Counted from the stretch's first letter, positions 34,968-43,394 are shown. The stretch: 64,000 nt of DNA from an uncultured Collinsella sp. (GCA_900757615.1 CAAEON010000046.1:9608-73607); one strand, 5' to 3'. Notes: generated by a model from the sequence alone, not told the origin. A program made the numbers and translations.

Positions 34968-35252
34968 CTATCCCTCGTCGCCGGCGTCGTACACGATATC
35001 GAGGCCACAAACAGGGCATTTCTCCTGATACACCGGCATATGAACGCCTGTCCGTTTTCTCACTTCGTCGCTAAGTCTGTCGCACGCATCGATGAACCGA
35101 ATGTCGAGGCACGGTATTTGCGAGCCGCAGCAAGGACAGGCGACGACAAACGACCCGCAATCAACTTCTACGCTCGGAAACATTTTGTTGTCTATAAGGG
35201 CGCACGGCAGTTTTCCGTACTTCCCCATCGCAATATCGCCTCGCCAGCTCAC
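34968..35252 (-). CDS. Small zinc-ribbon protein
   Basis: This 94-residue protein has two cysteine pairs, CPCCGSQIPC near residue 40 and KCPVCGLDIVYDAGDEG at the C terminus, spaced like a zinc ribbon. GTG 35252 overlaps the TGA of the upstream gene and follows AGGGGAG, so the two are probably translated together. Function unknown. Confidence 0.6.
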   Translation of the reverse strand: MSWRGDIAMGKYGKLPCALIDNKMFPSVEVDCGSFVVACPCCGSQIPCLDIRFIDACDRLSDEVRKRTGVHMPVYQEKCPVCGLDIVYDAGDEG

Positions 35253-35818
35253 GTTCGCTCCCCTCTCGCTATACAAATCAGGAAGAGCATGCACCGGCAG
35301 GCGTGTGCGAGATTGCATCGCCACGCGATCCGATCAAACAGCACGATCGTAAAAGACCGCCAAAGCCAAATTTCATCGTCGGTCGCACCCTGTCCGGCAA
35401 ACTCAATATCGACGGGTATGTGCTTCAGATAACTCATGTCGGGCGCAAAACGAGGGTCCGGTCCGCCTTTATGAACAGGACCGTGCAGAACAAACCATCC
35501 GTTTTCGGGCTCGAACCGCTCAACAAACGCAAGGCCGAGCACCTTATAGCCCACCTCGGTTGCAAATATGACTCCGACTGGGACGTCACATTCCATGCAG
35601 TTGAGCATTTTACGGTTGTAATTCTGGTCTCGAAAACCAACGGTACCCGGCGCTTGAACCGAGTACTTAATGACCCACGTACCATCGTCCAAATAGAGCG
35701 GAGGCACATTGTTGATGCTCTCGATTTGCCGCTGGCGCGCTTGTACCCCGCTACCCCACTCCCCTGTATACTGATGTAGCACGTGTTTCATCCGGGCTTG
35801 TTGGGCCGGATTGTTCAT
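35249..35818 (-). CDS. Unknown protein, possible partner of the zinc-ribbon gene
   Basis: The 189-residue frame has regular beta-rich sequence (DDGTWVIKYSVQAPGTVGF, GYKVLGLAFVERFEPENGW) and ends LICIARGERT. I do not recognise the family. The start is uncertain; ATG at 35818 and the one nine codons later both lack a clear Shine-Dalgarno. It faces away from the plus-strand gene at 35830, leaving only 11 bases between the two starts, so their control regions would overlap the coding sequences. Confidence 0.5.
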   Translation of the reverse strand: MNNPAQQARMKHVLHQYTGEWGSGVQARQRQIESINNVPPLYLDDGTWVIKYSVQAPGTVGFRDQNYNRKMLNCMECDVPVGVIFATEVGYKVLGLAFVERFEPENGWFVLHGPVHKGGPDPRFAPDMSYLKHIPVDIEFAGQGATDDEIWLWRSFTIVLFDRIAWRCNLAHACRCMLFLICIARGERT

Positions 35819-35829
35819 GGGAGGGTCTT

Positions 35830-36321
35830 ATGGCTGCTTCGAATCCGCCTAAGGGGAGCGTTTCTTCTTCGTCCATCAAGCCGGTTACGCGCAAGGCCGT
35901 GCGTTGCCAGCGCGAGGTCGCCTGGCTTGTCACGCAGGCGGCGGGCAAACTCGTGGCGAACACGGAAGACGTCAATGCTCCCACACCGAGCTTTGTGCTG
36001 GCAGCGGCGCTGGATCGAGTACGCCAGCTGGAACTCGCCGCACAAGAAGACGGCGGCCATCTTGGCTACCAAGACGCTATGGCGCCCGACCTGTTGACCT
36101 TTTGTCGCATGGCCAAGTTGCCCGCCGCGCCCAATGCGCTTTCAGACGTAGGCTACATGTTTACGCTTTCGGGCGCGGACCTTATCAGCGATATCTACGC
36201 ATACTGCAGCGAGCTCGCCGAGCGCCACGTCTTTGGCACGGCTGAAGTCAAACCGGGAAATGTCATCAAGCTGGTTCTCAGGCTGTTCCTGATGGACGGA
36301 CACGAGGCTGCGCAGGAATAA
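35830..36321 (+). CDS. Hypothetical protein, unknown function
   Basis: A GGGAGGG site precedes the ATG. The 163-residue protein looks largely helical (KAVRCQREVAWLVTQAAGKL, AAALDRVRQLELAAQEDG) and ends VIKLVLRLFLMDGHEAAQE. No motif or membrane segment is seen. It lies next to a cluster of TATCCAC repeats. Confidence 0.6.
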   Translation: MAASNPPKGSVSSSSIKPVTRKAVRCQREVAWLVTQAAGKLVANTEDVNAPTPSFVLAAALDRVRQLELAAQEDGGHLGYQDAMAPDLLTFCRMAKLPAAPNALSDVGYMFTLSGADLISDIYAYCSELAERHVFGTAEVKPGNVIKLVLRLFLMDGHEAAQE

Positions 36322-36379
36322 GTCGTCCGGCAGAGCCATTACCGATCCGGCGGTGACGCCTTGCCGTAGCCGTCACCGC

Positions 36380-36590
36380 ACGAGCGAGGATTTTCGGACG
36401 GTCGGATATCGAGAGTGGATATTTGAACGGTTTTTGGGGCTTTTGCGGCAGATTCCGTCCAAATATCCACTCTCGATCGATAGGTGTCCGAAAATCCTCG
36501 CTCGTCCGTCCGAATATCCACTCTCGTTTGGCGAGTGTCCAATTTTCCACGCTCGCGCGTCCGGATATCCACGCTCGTGCGGCGGGCGAA
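36380..36590. repeat. Iterated TATCCAC(G/T)CTC repeat cluster C1
   Basis: A long two-tier inverted repeat (36380-36506) has CGAGCGAGGATTTTCGGAC facing GTCCGAAAATCCTCGCTCG and GAGAGTGGATATTT facing AAATATCCACTCTC. It is followed by direct units of the type GTCCGNATATCCACGCTCG near 36508, 36536 and 36560. The same unit recurs at 40762-40880, 42163-42281 and 48521-48613. The remainder of the 393-base gap holds only the Shine-Dalgarno region of the M16 gene. Confidence 0.85.
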
Positions 36591-36714
36591 CCGCGAGTGA
36601 TCGACGATCAGCCGGCATCGTCTTCAGTTCGCCGCAGAGCCACGGCCCCATATGGGTATACTCTCGAGGATTCGACTCGATTCGCCCCCGCTGGGGCGTC
36701 AAAGGAGACTGCAT

Positions 36715-39700
36715 ATGCCCACCACCTCAACCGACCCTCGCGCCGCTGCCGCCGCGCTGCTGGTGCCCGGAACCACCTGCCACGGCTTTACCGTCGAACG
36801 CCGCGAGACCGTGCCCGAGCTCGACGCAGACGCTTACGTGCTGCGCCACACCGCCTCGGGCGCTCGCCTGCTGCACCTAGCGTGCGACGACGAAAACAAG
36901 GCCTTTGCCATTGGCTTTAAGACGCCGCCGGCCGATTCCACCGGCGTGTTCCACATTCTTGAGCACTCGGTGCTGTGCGGATCGGCCAAGTTTCCCGTCA
37001 AGGAGCCGTTTGTCGACCTGATCAAGAGCTCCATGCAGACGTTCCTCAACGCCATGACCTACCCCGACAAGACCATCTACCCCGTTGCCACCACCAACGA
37101 GCAGGATCTGTACAACCTGATGGACGTGTACTTGGACGCGGTGTTCAACCCGGCGATCTACACCAAGCCCACCATTTTTGAGCAGGAAGGCTGGCACTAC
37201 GAGCTGGACCTGCCGGAGAGCGTCGAGGGCGAGGGCGAGGGCGGCTCCGCGAGCCTGCGCGAGGGCACGCTGCGCTATAACGGCGTGGTGTTCAACGAGA
37301 TGAAGGGTGCGCTGTCCGACCCCATGAGCGTGCTGGACGACGCCGTCAACGCCGCGCTCTATCCCGACACTACCTATGCGCACGAGAGCGGCGGCGACCC
37401 GCGCGCAATTCCCGCGCTCACCTACGAGCAGTTCCTGGACACGCACTCGCGCCACTACAACCCTTCCAACTCCTACATCACGCTCTATGGCGACCTGGAC
37501 GTGGACCGCGCGCTGGCCTTTTTGGACGAGCGCTATCTGTCGCAGCCGAGCGCCGCGAGCCGCCGCATGGACGCTGCCGTCGCCGCCGGCGACGACCCGT
37601 CCACGCTGGCGCCCAATCCGCTGGACGTGCAGGCGCCTGTGACCTGCGAGTATAAGCGCGTCGAGATGGCCACCACGCCCGAGAACGCCCTGGTGGGCCT
37701 GGGCCTTGTGCTGGGTAGCGCGCTCGACCGCAAGCGCACAATCGCCGCGGACATCTTGTTCGAAGCGTTGCTGGGCTCCAACGAAGCGCCGGTTAAGAAG
37801 GCCATTCTGGCCGCCGGCCTGGGCGGCAACGTGGTGAGCTACACCGCGGCCGAGAGCCTGCAGCCCTACGAGCTCATCATGCTGCAAAACGCGCAGCCCG
37901 GCGTGGCGCGCGAGCTGCGCCGCGTGTTCCAGGACGCCTGCCGCGACCTGTGCGAGCACGGCGTTCCGCGCGAGCGCCTGGAGGCCATCATCAGCAGCAA
38001 CGAATACGACCTGCGCCAGCGCGACTACGGTATCGCCGACGGCGTGGCCATTGCGTGCGACGCGCTGAGCACCTGGCTCTACGATGACGACGCCGCGACG
38101 CTGGCGCTCAAGTACGGCCCAGTGTACGAGGAGCTTCGTGGCGAGCTGGACGGCAGCTACTTTGAGGACCTGCTGCGCGAGCTGGTGCTGCAGAACGACC
38201 ATATGGCTCTGGTCGAGCTGGCGCCGGTGGACGCCGCCGAGGGCGCAGAGGGTGCCGAGGCCGCCGAGCTGGCAGCCAAGCGCGATGCCATGACCGATGC
38301 CGAGCTGGCCGATGTGGTCGAGCGCACGGCCGCGCTGCGCACCGCGCAGGAGGCCGAGGACACGCCCGAGGCCAAGGCCACGTTGCCGCGCCTGCGCGTG
38401 TCCGACATTGGCGAGGCGCGCCCCGAGCCGCCGCTGGTCGTGGACACGACCGCGCCCATCCCCTGTCTGCGCCACGGCATCCCCACCAACCGCCTGGCCT
38501 ACGCCATGCAGTACTTCGACCTGAGCTGCGTCGCGTTTGAGGACCTGCCCTATGTGACGCTGCTCTGCCGCCTGCTCAAGCAGCTGCCCACGCGCGAGCA
38601 TTCGGCCGAGGAACTCGACAACCTGATCGCCGGCAAGCTGGGCTTTTTGAGCTTTACGACCGAAGTTATGACGCAGCCCGACGTGGACGGCGCGCGCCCC
38701 TACCTGCTGGTGAGCGCCGGCGCCCTGTCCGAGAAGATCGACGCGCTGGCGAGCCTGCCGCGCGAGGTGTGGTCGAGCACGCTGCTGGCGGACGCCGACG
38801 CCGACCGCGTGCGCGACGTGCTCACACAGATTCGCATTGGTCTTGAGCAGGGATTTATCAACAACGGACACTCGGCGGCGCTCGGTCGCGCGATGAGCTA
38901 CAGCTCGCCTTCGGCCGTGGTGCGCGAGCAACTTTCGGGCGTGGATTTCTACCTGTTCCTGCGCGATCTGCTCGACCACTTTGACGAGCGCCTGGACGAC
39001 CTGCGCGCCAAGCTTGCCGAGCTGGCAGACCGCATCTTTGTGGCCGACGGCTGCATGGCGAGCTTTACCGGCAGCGATGAGGACTTTGACGCGTACTGGG
39101 CCGCCGCGGGCGACCTGGGGCTGGGCGCGGGCCACGGCGGCGCTGGCAGCGACGCGCTCGTGGTGCCGGCGCCGTGCGACCGCCACGAGGCCTTTGTCAT
39201 CCCCAGCGACATCTGCTTTGCGACAAGCGCGTGCGACCCGCGTCGCCTGGGCATCGACGTGACGGGCGCCTGGGCGGTTGCCGCCAACGCACTCTCCTAC
39301 GACTACCTGTGGAACGAGATCCGCGTGAAGGGTGGTGCGTACGGCTGCGGATTCCGCGCGGCAGGCGAGCGCCAGGCGGCGTTCTACACCTACCGCGACC
39401 CGGCAATCGATCCCTCGATTGAGCGCGTGGCGCGCGCAGGCGAATGGCTCGGCAGTTTTGAGCCCGACGAGGCCGCCTTTGAGGGCTTTATCGTGAGTTG
39501 TGTGAGCGGCATGGACGCGCCGGTGAAGCCGTACGCGCTCACCAAGCGCCGCAACACGACTTACCTGGCCGGACTCGATCCGCACGCGCGCGAGGCGCGT
39601 CGCGCCCAGATGCTCGCCGCCACGCCCGGTGAGCTGCGCTCGCTCGGCGCCGACGTGACACGCATCGCAGCCGAATCGCCCACCTGTGTCTTTGGCGGCC

Positions 39701-39756
39701 GAGACGTCATCGCCAAGAGCAACGCCGGCTTCAACGTCATCGACCTGCTGGGCTAA
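36715..39756 (+). CDS. M16C-family zinc metallopeptidase (presequence protease-like)
   Basis: The 1013-residue protein carries the inverted zinc motif HxxEH in FHILEHSVLCGSAKFPVKEP near residue 80, with SSMQTFLNAMTYPDKTIYPV after it, typical of M16C peptidases such as PreP/falcilysin. Four M16-type domains in one chain match its length. It should degrade peptides inside the cell. A second glutamate ligand region is FNEMKGALSDPMSV. AAAGGAG precedes ATG 36715. A hairpin terminator follows 4 bases after the stop. Confidence 0.93.
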   Translation: MPTTSTDPRAAAAALLVPGTTCHGFTVERRETVPELDADAYVLRHTASGARLLHLACDDENKAFAIGFKTPPADSTGVFHILEHSVLCGSAKFPVKEPFVDLIKSSMQTFLNAMTYPDKTIYPVATTNEQDLYNLMDVYLDAVFNPAIYTKPTIFEQEGWHYELDLPESVEGEGEGGSASLREGTLRYNGVVFNEMKGALSDPMSVLDDAVNAALYPDTTYAHESGGDPRAIPALTYEQFLDTHSRHYNPSNSYITLYGDLDVDRALAFLDERYLSQPSAASRRMDAAVAAGDDPSTLAPNPLDVQAPVTCEYKRVEMATTPENALVGLGLVLGSALDRKRTIAADILFEALLGSNEAPVKKAILAAGLGGNVVSYTAAESLQPYELIMLQNAQPGVARELRRVFQDACRDLCEHGVPRERLEAIISSNEYDLRQRDYGIADGVAIACDALSTWLYDDDAATLALKYGPVYEELRGELDGSYFEDLLRELVLQNDHMALVELAPVDAAEGAEGAEAAELAAKRDAMTDAELADVVERTAALRTAQEAEDTPEAKATLPRLRVSDIGEARPEPPLVVDTTAPIPCLRHGIPTNRLAYAMQYFDLSCVAFEDLPYVTLLCRLLKQLPTREHSAEELDNLIAGKLGFLSFTTEVMTQPDVDGARPYLLVSAGALSEKIDALASLPREVWSSTLLADADADRVRDVLTQIRIGLEQGFINNGHSAALGRAMSYSSPSAVVREQLSGVDFYLFLRDLLDHFDERLDDLRAKLAELADRIFVADGCMASFTGSDEDFDAYWAAAGDLGLGAGHGGAGSDALVVPAPCDRHEAFVIPSDICFATSACDPRRLGIDVTGAWAVAANALSYDYLWNEIRVKGGAYGCGFRAAGERQAAFYTYRDPAIDPSIERVARAGEWLGSFEPDEAAFEGFIVSCVSGMDAPVKPYALTKRRNTTYLAGLDPHAREARRAQMLAATPGELRSLGADVTRIAAESPTCVFGGRDVIAKSNAGFNVIDLLG

Positions 39757-39760
39757 CCAC

Positions 39761-39802
39761 AAAGGTAGATTTTTGGGACATGCCCGAAAATCTACCTTTT
39801 TT
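39761..39802 (+). terminator. Intrinsic terminator of the M16C gene; element D, copy 1
   Basis: AAAGGTAGATTTTTGGG pairs with CCCGAAAATCTACCTTT around ACATG, followed by TTT. The core GTAGATTTTTGGGACATGC also occurs, on the other strand, at 43349-43391, and a related core at 50838-50960. Confidence 0.8.
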
Positions 39803-39835
39803 CTGCGGCTTGAGCGGGGCGGCGCAGCCCACCGC

Positions 39836-39989
39836 GGCGGTTTGTCTCAATCTGTAACATCTAGACGGCAATATCAGCTCCAGATGTTACAGGTCGAGAC
39901 GTTCCCGAACGGCACCAGCTCTTTGTCTCAATCTGTAACATCTAAGTCCAATTTTGCCGAGTAACTGTTACAGATCGAGACAAACCGCC
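39836..39989. repeat. Nested inverted/direct repeat element F
   Basis: The sequence of 39836-39859 reappears as an inverted copy at 39966-39989 with one mismatch in 24. Inside, AGATGTTACAGGTCGAGAC (39882-39900) faces an inverted copy at 39925-39943. The outer and inner arms share the core GTCTCAATCTGTAACA, so each arm could pair with either of two partners. Two exclusive folds are therefore possible. No gene lies in 39990-40086. Confidence 0.8.
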
Positions 39990-40086
39990 GCGAACACCCG
40001 CTCTTCGTCAAAACCACTACGAAGGTCTCCATGAACTGCCCCCCTTGCGATGATTTGTGTGGTGGTTTGGGTGTTTGCCCAGATAA

Positions 40087-40123
40087 AACCTGCCAAAATA
40101 AACCTGTCCCTTTTTGGTAGGTT
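40087..40123 (+). repeat. Hairpin element E, copy 1, in the cyclo-ligase leader
   Basis: AACCTGCCAAAA and TTTTTGGTAGGTT face each other around ATAAACCTGTCCC. It ends a few bases before the Shine-Dalgarno of the cyclo-ligase gene. The same element lies at 51700-51734 (minus strand) and 59046-59082. Confidence 0.8.
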
Positions 40124-40140
40124 TGGGGGAGGGGGCTAGG

Positions 40141-40737
40141 ATGGATAAGGCTGAGTTGCGGCGGGCGGTAATTGCTCGGCGCGATGCGATTGATTTGGAT
40201 GTTCGGAAGGCAAAGTCTGCTGTCATTTGCACGCGGCTGGCTGAGCTGCTGGGCCGCTTGGATGCCGCGGCGCCGCACACCGTTGCCGTCTACGCCGCGA
40301 TGGGTTCCGAGGCAGACCCTGCCGCGTTTGCCGCTGCGGTCGCCGCGCGCGGCTGGCGCGTGGCCTATCCGTGCATGCTCTCGGCAATTGATGCCGCAGC
40401 TTGTGGCCAGCGCATGTGCATGCGAGCAGTTGCCGCCGACGATGCGTCCGCGGCTCCGTTTATCGCCCACCCCGCGCGGGCCTTCGCGGCCACGGACATC
40501 GACAGCGACCGCTTCCCCATCGTGCCTGCCGAAGCACTCGACATGATTGTTGTGCCGCTCGTGGCCTTCGATCAAACCGGCGCGCGCCTGGGCTACGGCG
40601 GCGGCTGCTACGACCGCTACCTGCCCATGCTCTCGCCCGCATGCCAGATCGTCGGCATCGCCTTTGACGAACAGCGCGTCGACCACATCCCCACCGATGC
40701 CCACGATCTACCGCTGCCCAACATCATCAGCGCCTAA
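40141..40737 (+). CDS. 5-formyltetrahydrofolate cyclo-ligase
   Basis: The enzyme turns 5-formyl-THF into 5,10-methenyl-THF using ATP. The 198-residue protein begins MDKAELRRAVIARRDAIDLD and ends with the family signature LGYGGGCYDRYLP, followed by GIAFDEQRVDHIPTDAHDLP, typical of the Fau/MTHFS family. A GGAGGGGG site precedes the ATG. Confidence 0.93.
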   Translation: MDKAELRRAVIARRDAIDLDVRKAKSAVICTRLAELLGRLDAAAPHTVAVYAAMGSEADPAAFAAAVAARGWRVAYPCMLSAIDAAACGQRMCMRAVAADDASAAPFIAHPARAFAATDIDSDRFPIVPAEALDMIVVPLVAFDQTGARLGYGGGCYDRYLPMLSPACQIVGIAFDEQRVDHIPTDAHDLPLPNIISA

Positions 40738-40761
40738 TCGCCGCTGTATCGCACCCGCAAG

Positions 40762-40880
40762 ATGAGCGTGGAATATCTCCCACTTTGAGCCTCTTCCTCA
40801 GCAAAAAACGGGGGATTATCCACGCTCATTCAGCAAGCGTCCGATTATCCACGCTCGTGTGTCCGATTATCCACGCTCGT
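40762..40880. repeat. Iterated TTATCCACGCTC repeat cluster C2
   Basis: An imperfect inverted pair, GAGCGTGGAATATCTCCC (40764) and GGGGGATTATCCACGCTC (40810-40827), is followed by two direct units GTCCGATTATCCACGCTCGT near 40838 and 40861. It lies between convergent genes. Confidence 0.88.
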
Positions 40881-40904
40881 ACGGCGCAACGCCCTGCAAC
40901 CGCC

Positions 40905-41867
40905 TCAGCATGCACGCGGCACGCCGGCAACTCTGAGCTTGCGGTCGAGTTTTGCCGGATCCCTTAAATCATCCCAGCACAAGCGCACAATCTTGCAGTT
41001 ATCAAGCAGCGAAAGCCTCGATTCGCGCTGGCGCTCGTCAAATTGCGCCTTTGCGAGCTTGCCCTCCTCCGCCGCCTTTTCGCTTTTAACGAATCCGTCG
41101 AACTCCCCGATAATCAACCGGTCGCCCACGCGCCACAGGTAGTCAACGCGATACGGCCTCCCCGGCTCAACCGGGTCGAACAGCTCAACTTGCAGCTCCG
41201 GAACCTGCCAGCCGCGCTCGATCATCAGCGCTCGCGCCTTGGACTCGCCGCCGCTTTCCGACAGGCCATCGGCACACCGTGCAACACTTCGCGCCGCCAC
41301 AACACCGCGACGATTCAAGCCAAGCTTGTCGACTGCCTCAACGAGATGCTCCTTCGACAAAAGCTGCTCATGGAGCGCCGAGTCTGCGATGATCAGCCCC
41401 TCGACAAACGATGCATCGACCAGGCAATCCGTAATCGTTTGATCGATATCGGTCACGGCAATATCCATCTGGCTTGCCCGCGTTTGACGAACATAACGAT
41501 GGCGAATCACCTGAGAGCCGGGCGTCGTCGATTGCGCCGGCGCCGCGGCGATATGGATGTGCGTCAAATTGGCATGCGAAACCGAAAGGCCATAGATAAC
41601 AGCCGCCGTATAGGAGCAAAATGTCCAGTCGGGGTGCTTTTGCGCAAGGGCCCGCACCCGATGCAGATAACGCTGCCGAAACTTGAGCTCGGACCAGTAT
41701 TCCGGACGCGCATACAGCCCCGGCATGACCACTTCGAGACTTCCCGCCGCCACCCGCCGCTCAATCTGCTTTGCCTCTGCTGTCGTGCGCGCGTACACGC
41801 AGCTCATCTGCTGTTCGCATGCTTTAATGTGGCTTGCAAGTCTTTGATTCGCCGTCATGTTTCCCAT
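40905..41867 (-). CDS. AbiEi-like winged-helix protein with DUF559-type nuclease-like domain
   Basis: The 320-residue protein has an N-terminal helix-turn-helix and the AbiEi-like segment RRVAAGSLEVVMPGLYARPE near residue 40. Its C-terminal part PYRVDYLWRVGDRLIIGEFD, followed by K, resembles the VDFLW...E-x-D core of DUF559/PD-(D/E)XK proteins. AbiEi domains usually act as antitoxins for AbiEii, but no AbiEii partner is adjacent. Whether it has nuclease activity is unknown. ATG 41867 follows GGGAGGCG. Convergent with the cyclo-ligase gene, across repeat cluster C2. Confidence 0.65.
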   Translation of the reverse strand: MGNMTANQRLASHIKACEQQMSCVYARTTAEAKQIERRVAAGSLEVVMPGLYARPEYWSELKFRQRYLHRVRALAQKHPDWTFCSYTAAVIYGLSVSHANLTHIHIAAAPAQSTTPGSQVIRHRYVRQTRASQMDIAVTDIDQTITDCLVDASFVEGLIIADSALHEQLLSKEHLVEAVDKLGLNRRGVVAARSVARCADGLSESGGESKARALMIERGWQVPELQVELFDPVEPGRPYRVDYLWRVGDRLIIGEFDGFVKSEKAAEEGKLAKAQFDERQRESRLSLLDNCKIVRLCWDDLRDPAKLDRKLRVAGVPRAC

Positions 41868-42162
41868 GTCGCCTCCCAACTCTTGGAACGGCGCAAACGT
41901 ACCAGACGGTTTCATGCGAAGTCTGACCAGATGCTGTCCAGCAGCTGACCAAATGCATGACGGTTTTGGGTGTTTTAGGCTGATGGCTTATATCTGCAGG
42001 CAGGGCAGTTGTCGAGAGGTCCCTGTCTCCACAATTTGATGCCTTGGTCCATCGGATTATCAGAAAGAAAAACCCGTCGAGATTCAAGACCACGCCAAAT
42101 GCGACTTTGCCTCTGCACGCACCGTCTCTTAGCCGAGCCATCGGCATCTACATGCCTAAAAA
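41868..42162. other. Intergenic stretch without a supported gene
   Basis: No gene is recognised. A GTCTGACCAG ... AGCTGACCAAA pair lies at 41921-41954, upstream of the AbiEi-like gene, and resembles the GCTGACCAAAA arm before the tad operon. The significance is unclear. Confidence 0.4.
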
Positions 42163-42281
42163 ATGAGCGTGGATAATCTCCCGTTTTGAGCCTAGTTTCA
42201 AGCCAAAAGTGGGAGATTATCCACGCTCGATTTGTAAACGTCCGAAAATCCACGCTCGTGCGTCCGATAATCCACGCTCGT
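42163..42281. repeat. Iterated TTATCCACGCTC repeat cluster C3
   Basis: GAGCGTGGATAATCTCCC (42165-42182) and GGGAGATTATCCACGCTC (42211-42228) form a perfect 18-bp inverted pair around GTTTTGAGCC...AAGCCAAAAGT. Two direct units, GTCCGAAAATCCACGCTCGT (42240) and GTCCGATAATCCACGCTCGT (42262), follow. It ends 41 bases after the metA stop. Confidence 0.9.
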
Positions 42282-42322
42282 CACACCGCGAGCACAGCAA
42301 CAGCCGCAGCCGCAGCCGCAGC

Positions 42323-43249
42323 CTAGTGCTCCTCGCCGGCGCGGGCCAGGTCGTAGGGCGTGGTCTGGTAGACGTAGTAGTTGAGCCAGTTGGTGTAGAG
42401 CAGCTGAGCCTGGCTACGCCAGACGTTGCGCGGCTCGGCGGTGGGGTCGTCTCCCGGGAAGTAATGTGCCGGCACCTGAGGGTTGAGCCCGCGCTTCACG
42501 TCGCGCTCGTACTCCAGGCGCAGCGTGTCGGTATCGTACTCGGGATGGCCAAAGACAAAAAAGCGGCGGCTGTCGGTCGACTTGACGATATACAGGCCTA
42601 CCTCGTCGGACACGGCCACGACTTCAAGCTGCGGCTCGGCCTCCACGTCCTCGCGGCGCACATCGGTGTTGCGCGAATGCACGGCATAGAAGCGGTCGTC
42701 AAAGCCGCGGACCAGCGGGCTTTGCGGCTTCACCAGATAATGCTCAAATACGCCGCTCGCCTTTGCCGGCAGGTCGTACTTCTGGATACCGTAATGATGG
42801 TAGAGCCCCGCCTGCGCGCCCCAACAAATGTGCAGCGTGGAGTGCACGTGCGTGGTGGACCAATCCATGATCTGGCAGAGCTCGGGCCAGTAGTCGACCT
42901 CCTCGAACGGCATCTGCTCCACCGGCGCGCCCGTGATGATCAGGCCGTCGTAGTGGATGTCGCGGATGTCGTCGAACGTGCGGTAGAACGTCTCCAGGTG
43001 GCCGGCGCTCACGTGCGTGGCCTCGTGCGTCTTGGTGCGCAGCAGGTCCACCTCCACCTGCAACGGCGTGTTGGAGAGTTTGCGCATAATCTGCGTCTCG
43101 GTGGCGATCTTGGTGGGCATGAGGTTGAGGATGAGCACACGCAGCGGACGGATGTCCTGGTGCAGCGCGCGGTACTCGGTCATGACAAAGATGTTCTCGC
43201 TCTCGAGCTGCGCGGCGGCAGGGAGGGCGTCGGGGATGCGAATGGGCAT
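42323..43249 (-). CDS. metA: Homoserine O-acetyltransferase (MetA family)
   Basis: The enzyme activates homoserine for methionine synthesis. The 308-residue protein has the nucleophile Cys in [15 protein letters not shown] near residue 142 and the His/Glu pair in [20 protein letters not shown]. Residue 111 in [17 protein letters not shown] is Glu, which in this family selects acetyl-CoA; Gly here gives a succinyltransferase. I therefore call it an acetyltransferase in spite of the MetA fold. No SAM riboswitch is seen upstream. GGAGC precedes the ATG. Confidence 0.93.
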   Translation of the reverse strand: MPIRIPDALPAAAQLESENIFVMTEYRALHQDIRPLRVLILNLMPTKIATETQIMRKLSNTPLQVEVDLLRTKTHEATHVSAGHLETFYRTFDDIRDIHYDGLIITGAPVEQMPFEEVDYWPELCQIMDWSTTHVHSTLHICWGAQAGLYHHYGIQKYDLPAKASGVFEHYLVKPQSPLVRGFDDRFYAVHSRNTDVRREDVEAEPQLEVVAVSDEVGLYIVKSTDSRRFFVFGHPEYDTDTLRLEYERDVKRGLNPQVPAHYFPGDDPTAEPRNVWRSQAQLLYTNWLNYYVYQTTPYDLARAGEEH

Positions 43250-43348
43250 GGATGCTCCTTACGAGTCAGTTGCAGTTATGGTACAACGAGCGGCCCCATC
43301 CGCGCGAGCACATCGCCCGGCGATGTCGCCAGCGGCCCAAATCACTCC

Positions 43349-43391
43349 AAAAGTAGAGATTAAAGCATGTCCCAAAAATCTACTTCGCTTT
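43349..43391. repeat. Element D, copy 2, near the ldh promoter
   Basis: AAGTAGA (43351-43357) faces TCTACTT (43379-43385). The right part is the reverse complement of the D core at 39765-39783 (GTAGATTTTTGGGACATGC). It ends a few bases before the -35 of the ldh promoter. Confidence 0.65.
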
Positions 43392-43394
43392 AGC

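Noticed and set aside
34968..35324. Longer N terminus for the zinc-ribbon protein
   Set aside because: The extension lies inside the upstream gene, while GTG 35252 has a strong Shine-Dalgarno and a GTGA overlap.
36877..39762. A 961-codon open frame antisense to the M16C gene
   Set aside because: It has no motifs and low-complexity His/Gln/Val-rich composition. It arises from the strong third-position G+C of the peptidase gene on the other strand.
39841..39944. Two direct 23-base repeats 81 bases apart, CRISPR-like
   Set aside because: Only two copies, the spacer contains an inverted copy of the repeat, and no cas gene is present. They belong to inverted-repeat element F.
40838..40880. Short regularly spaced units that look like a CRISPR array or an origin of replication
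   Set aside because: Spacing is only about 22 bases, units also occur inverted, and similar clusters lie at four places. DnaA boxes end in CACA, whereas these end in CACG. No dnaA, dnaN or AT-rich unwinding region is nearby.
43250..43348. SAM riboswitch upstream of metA
   Set aside because: None of the conserved SAM-I or SAM-II core strings was found in the leader.
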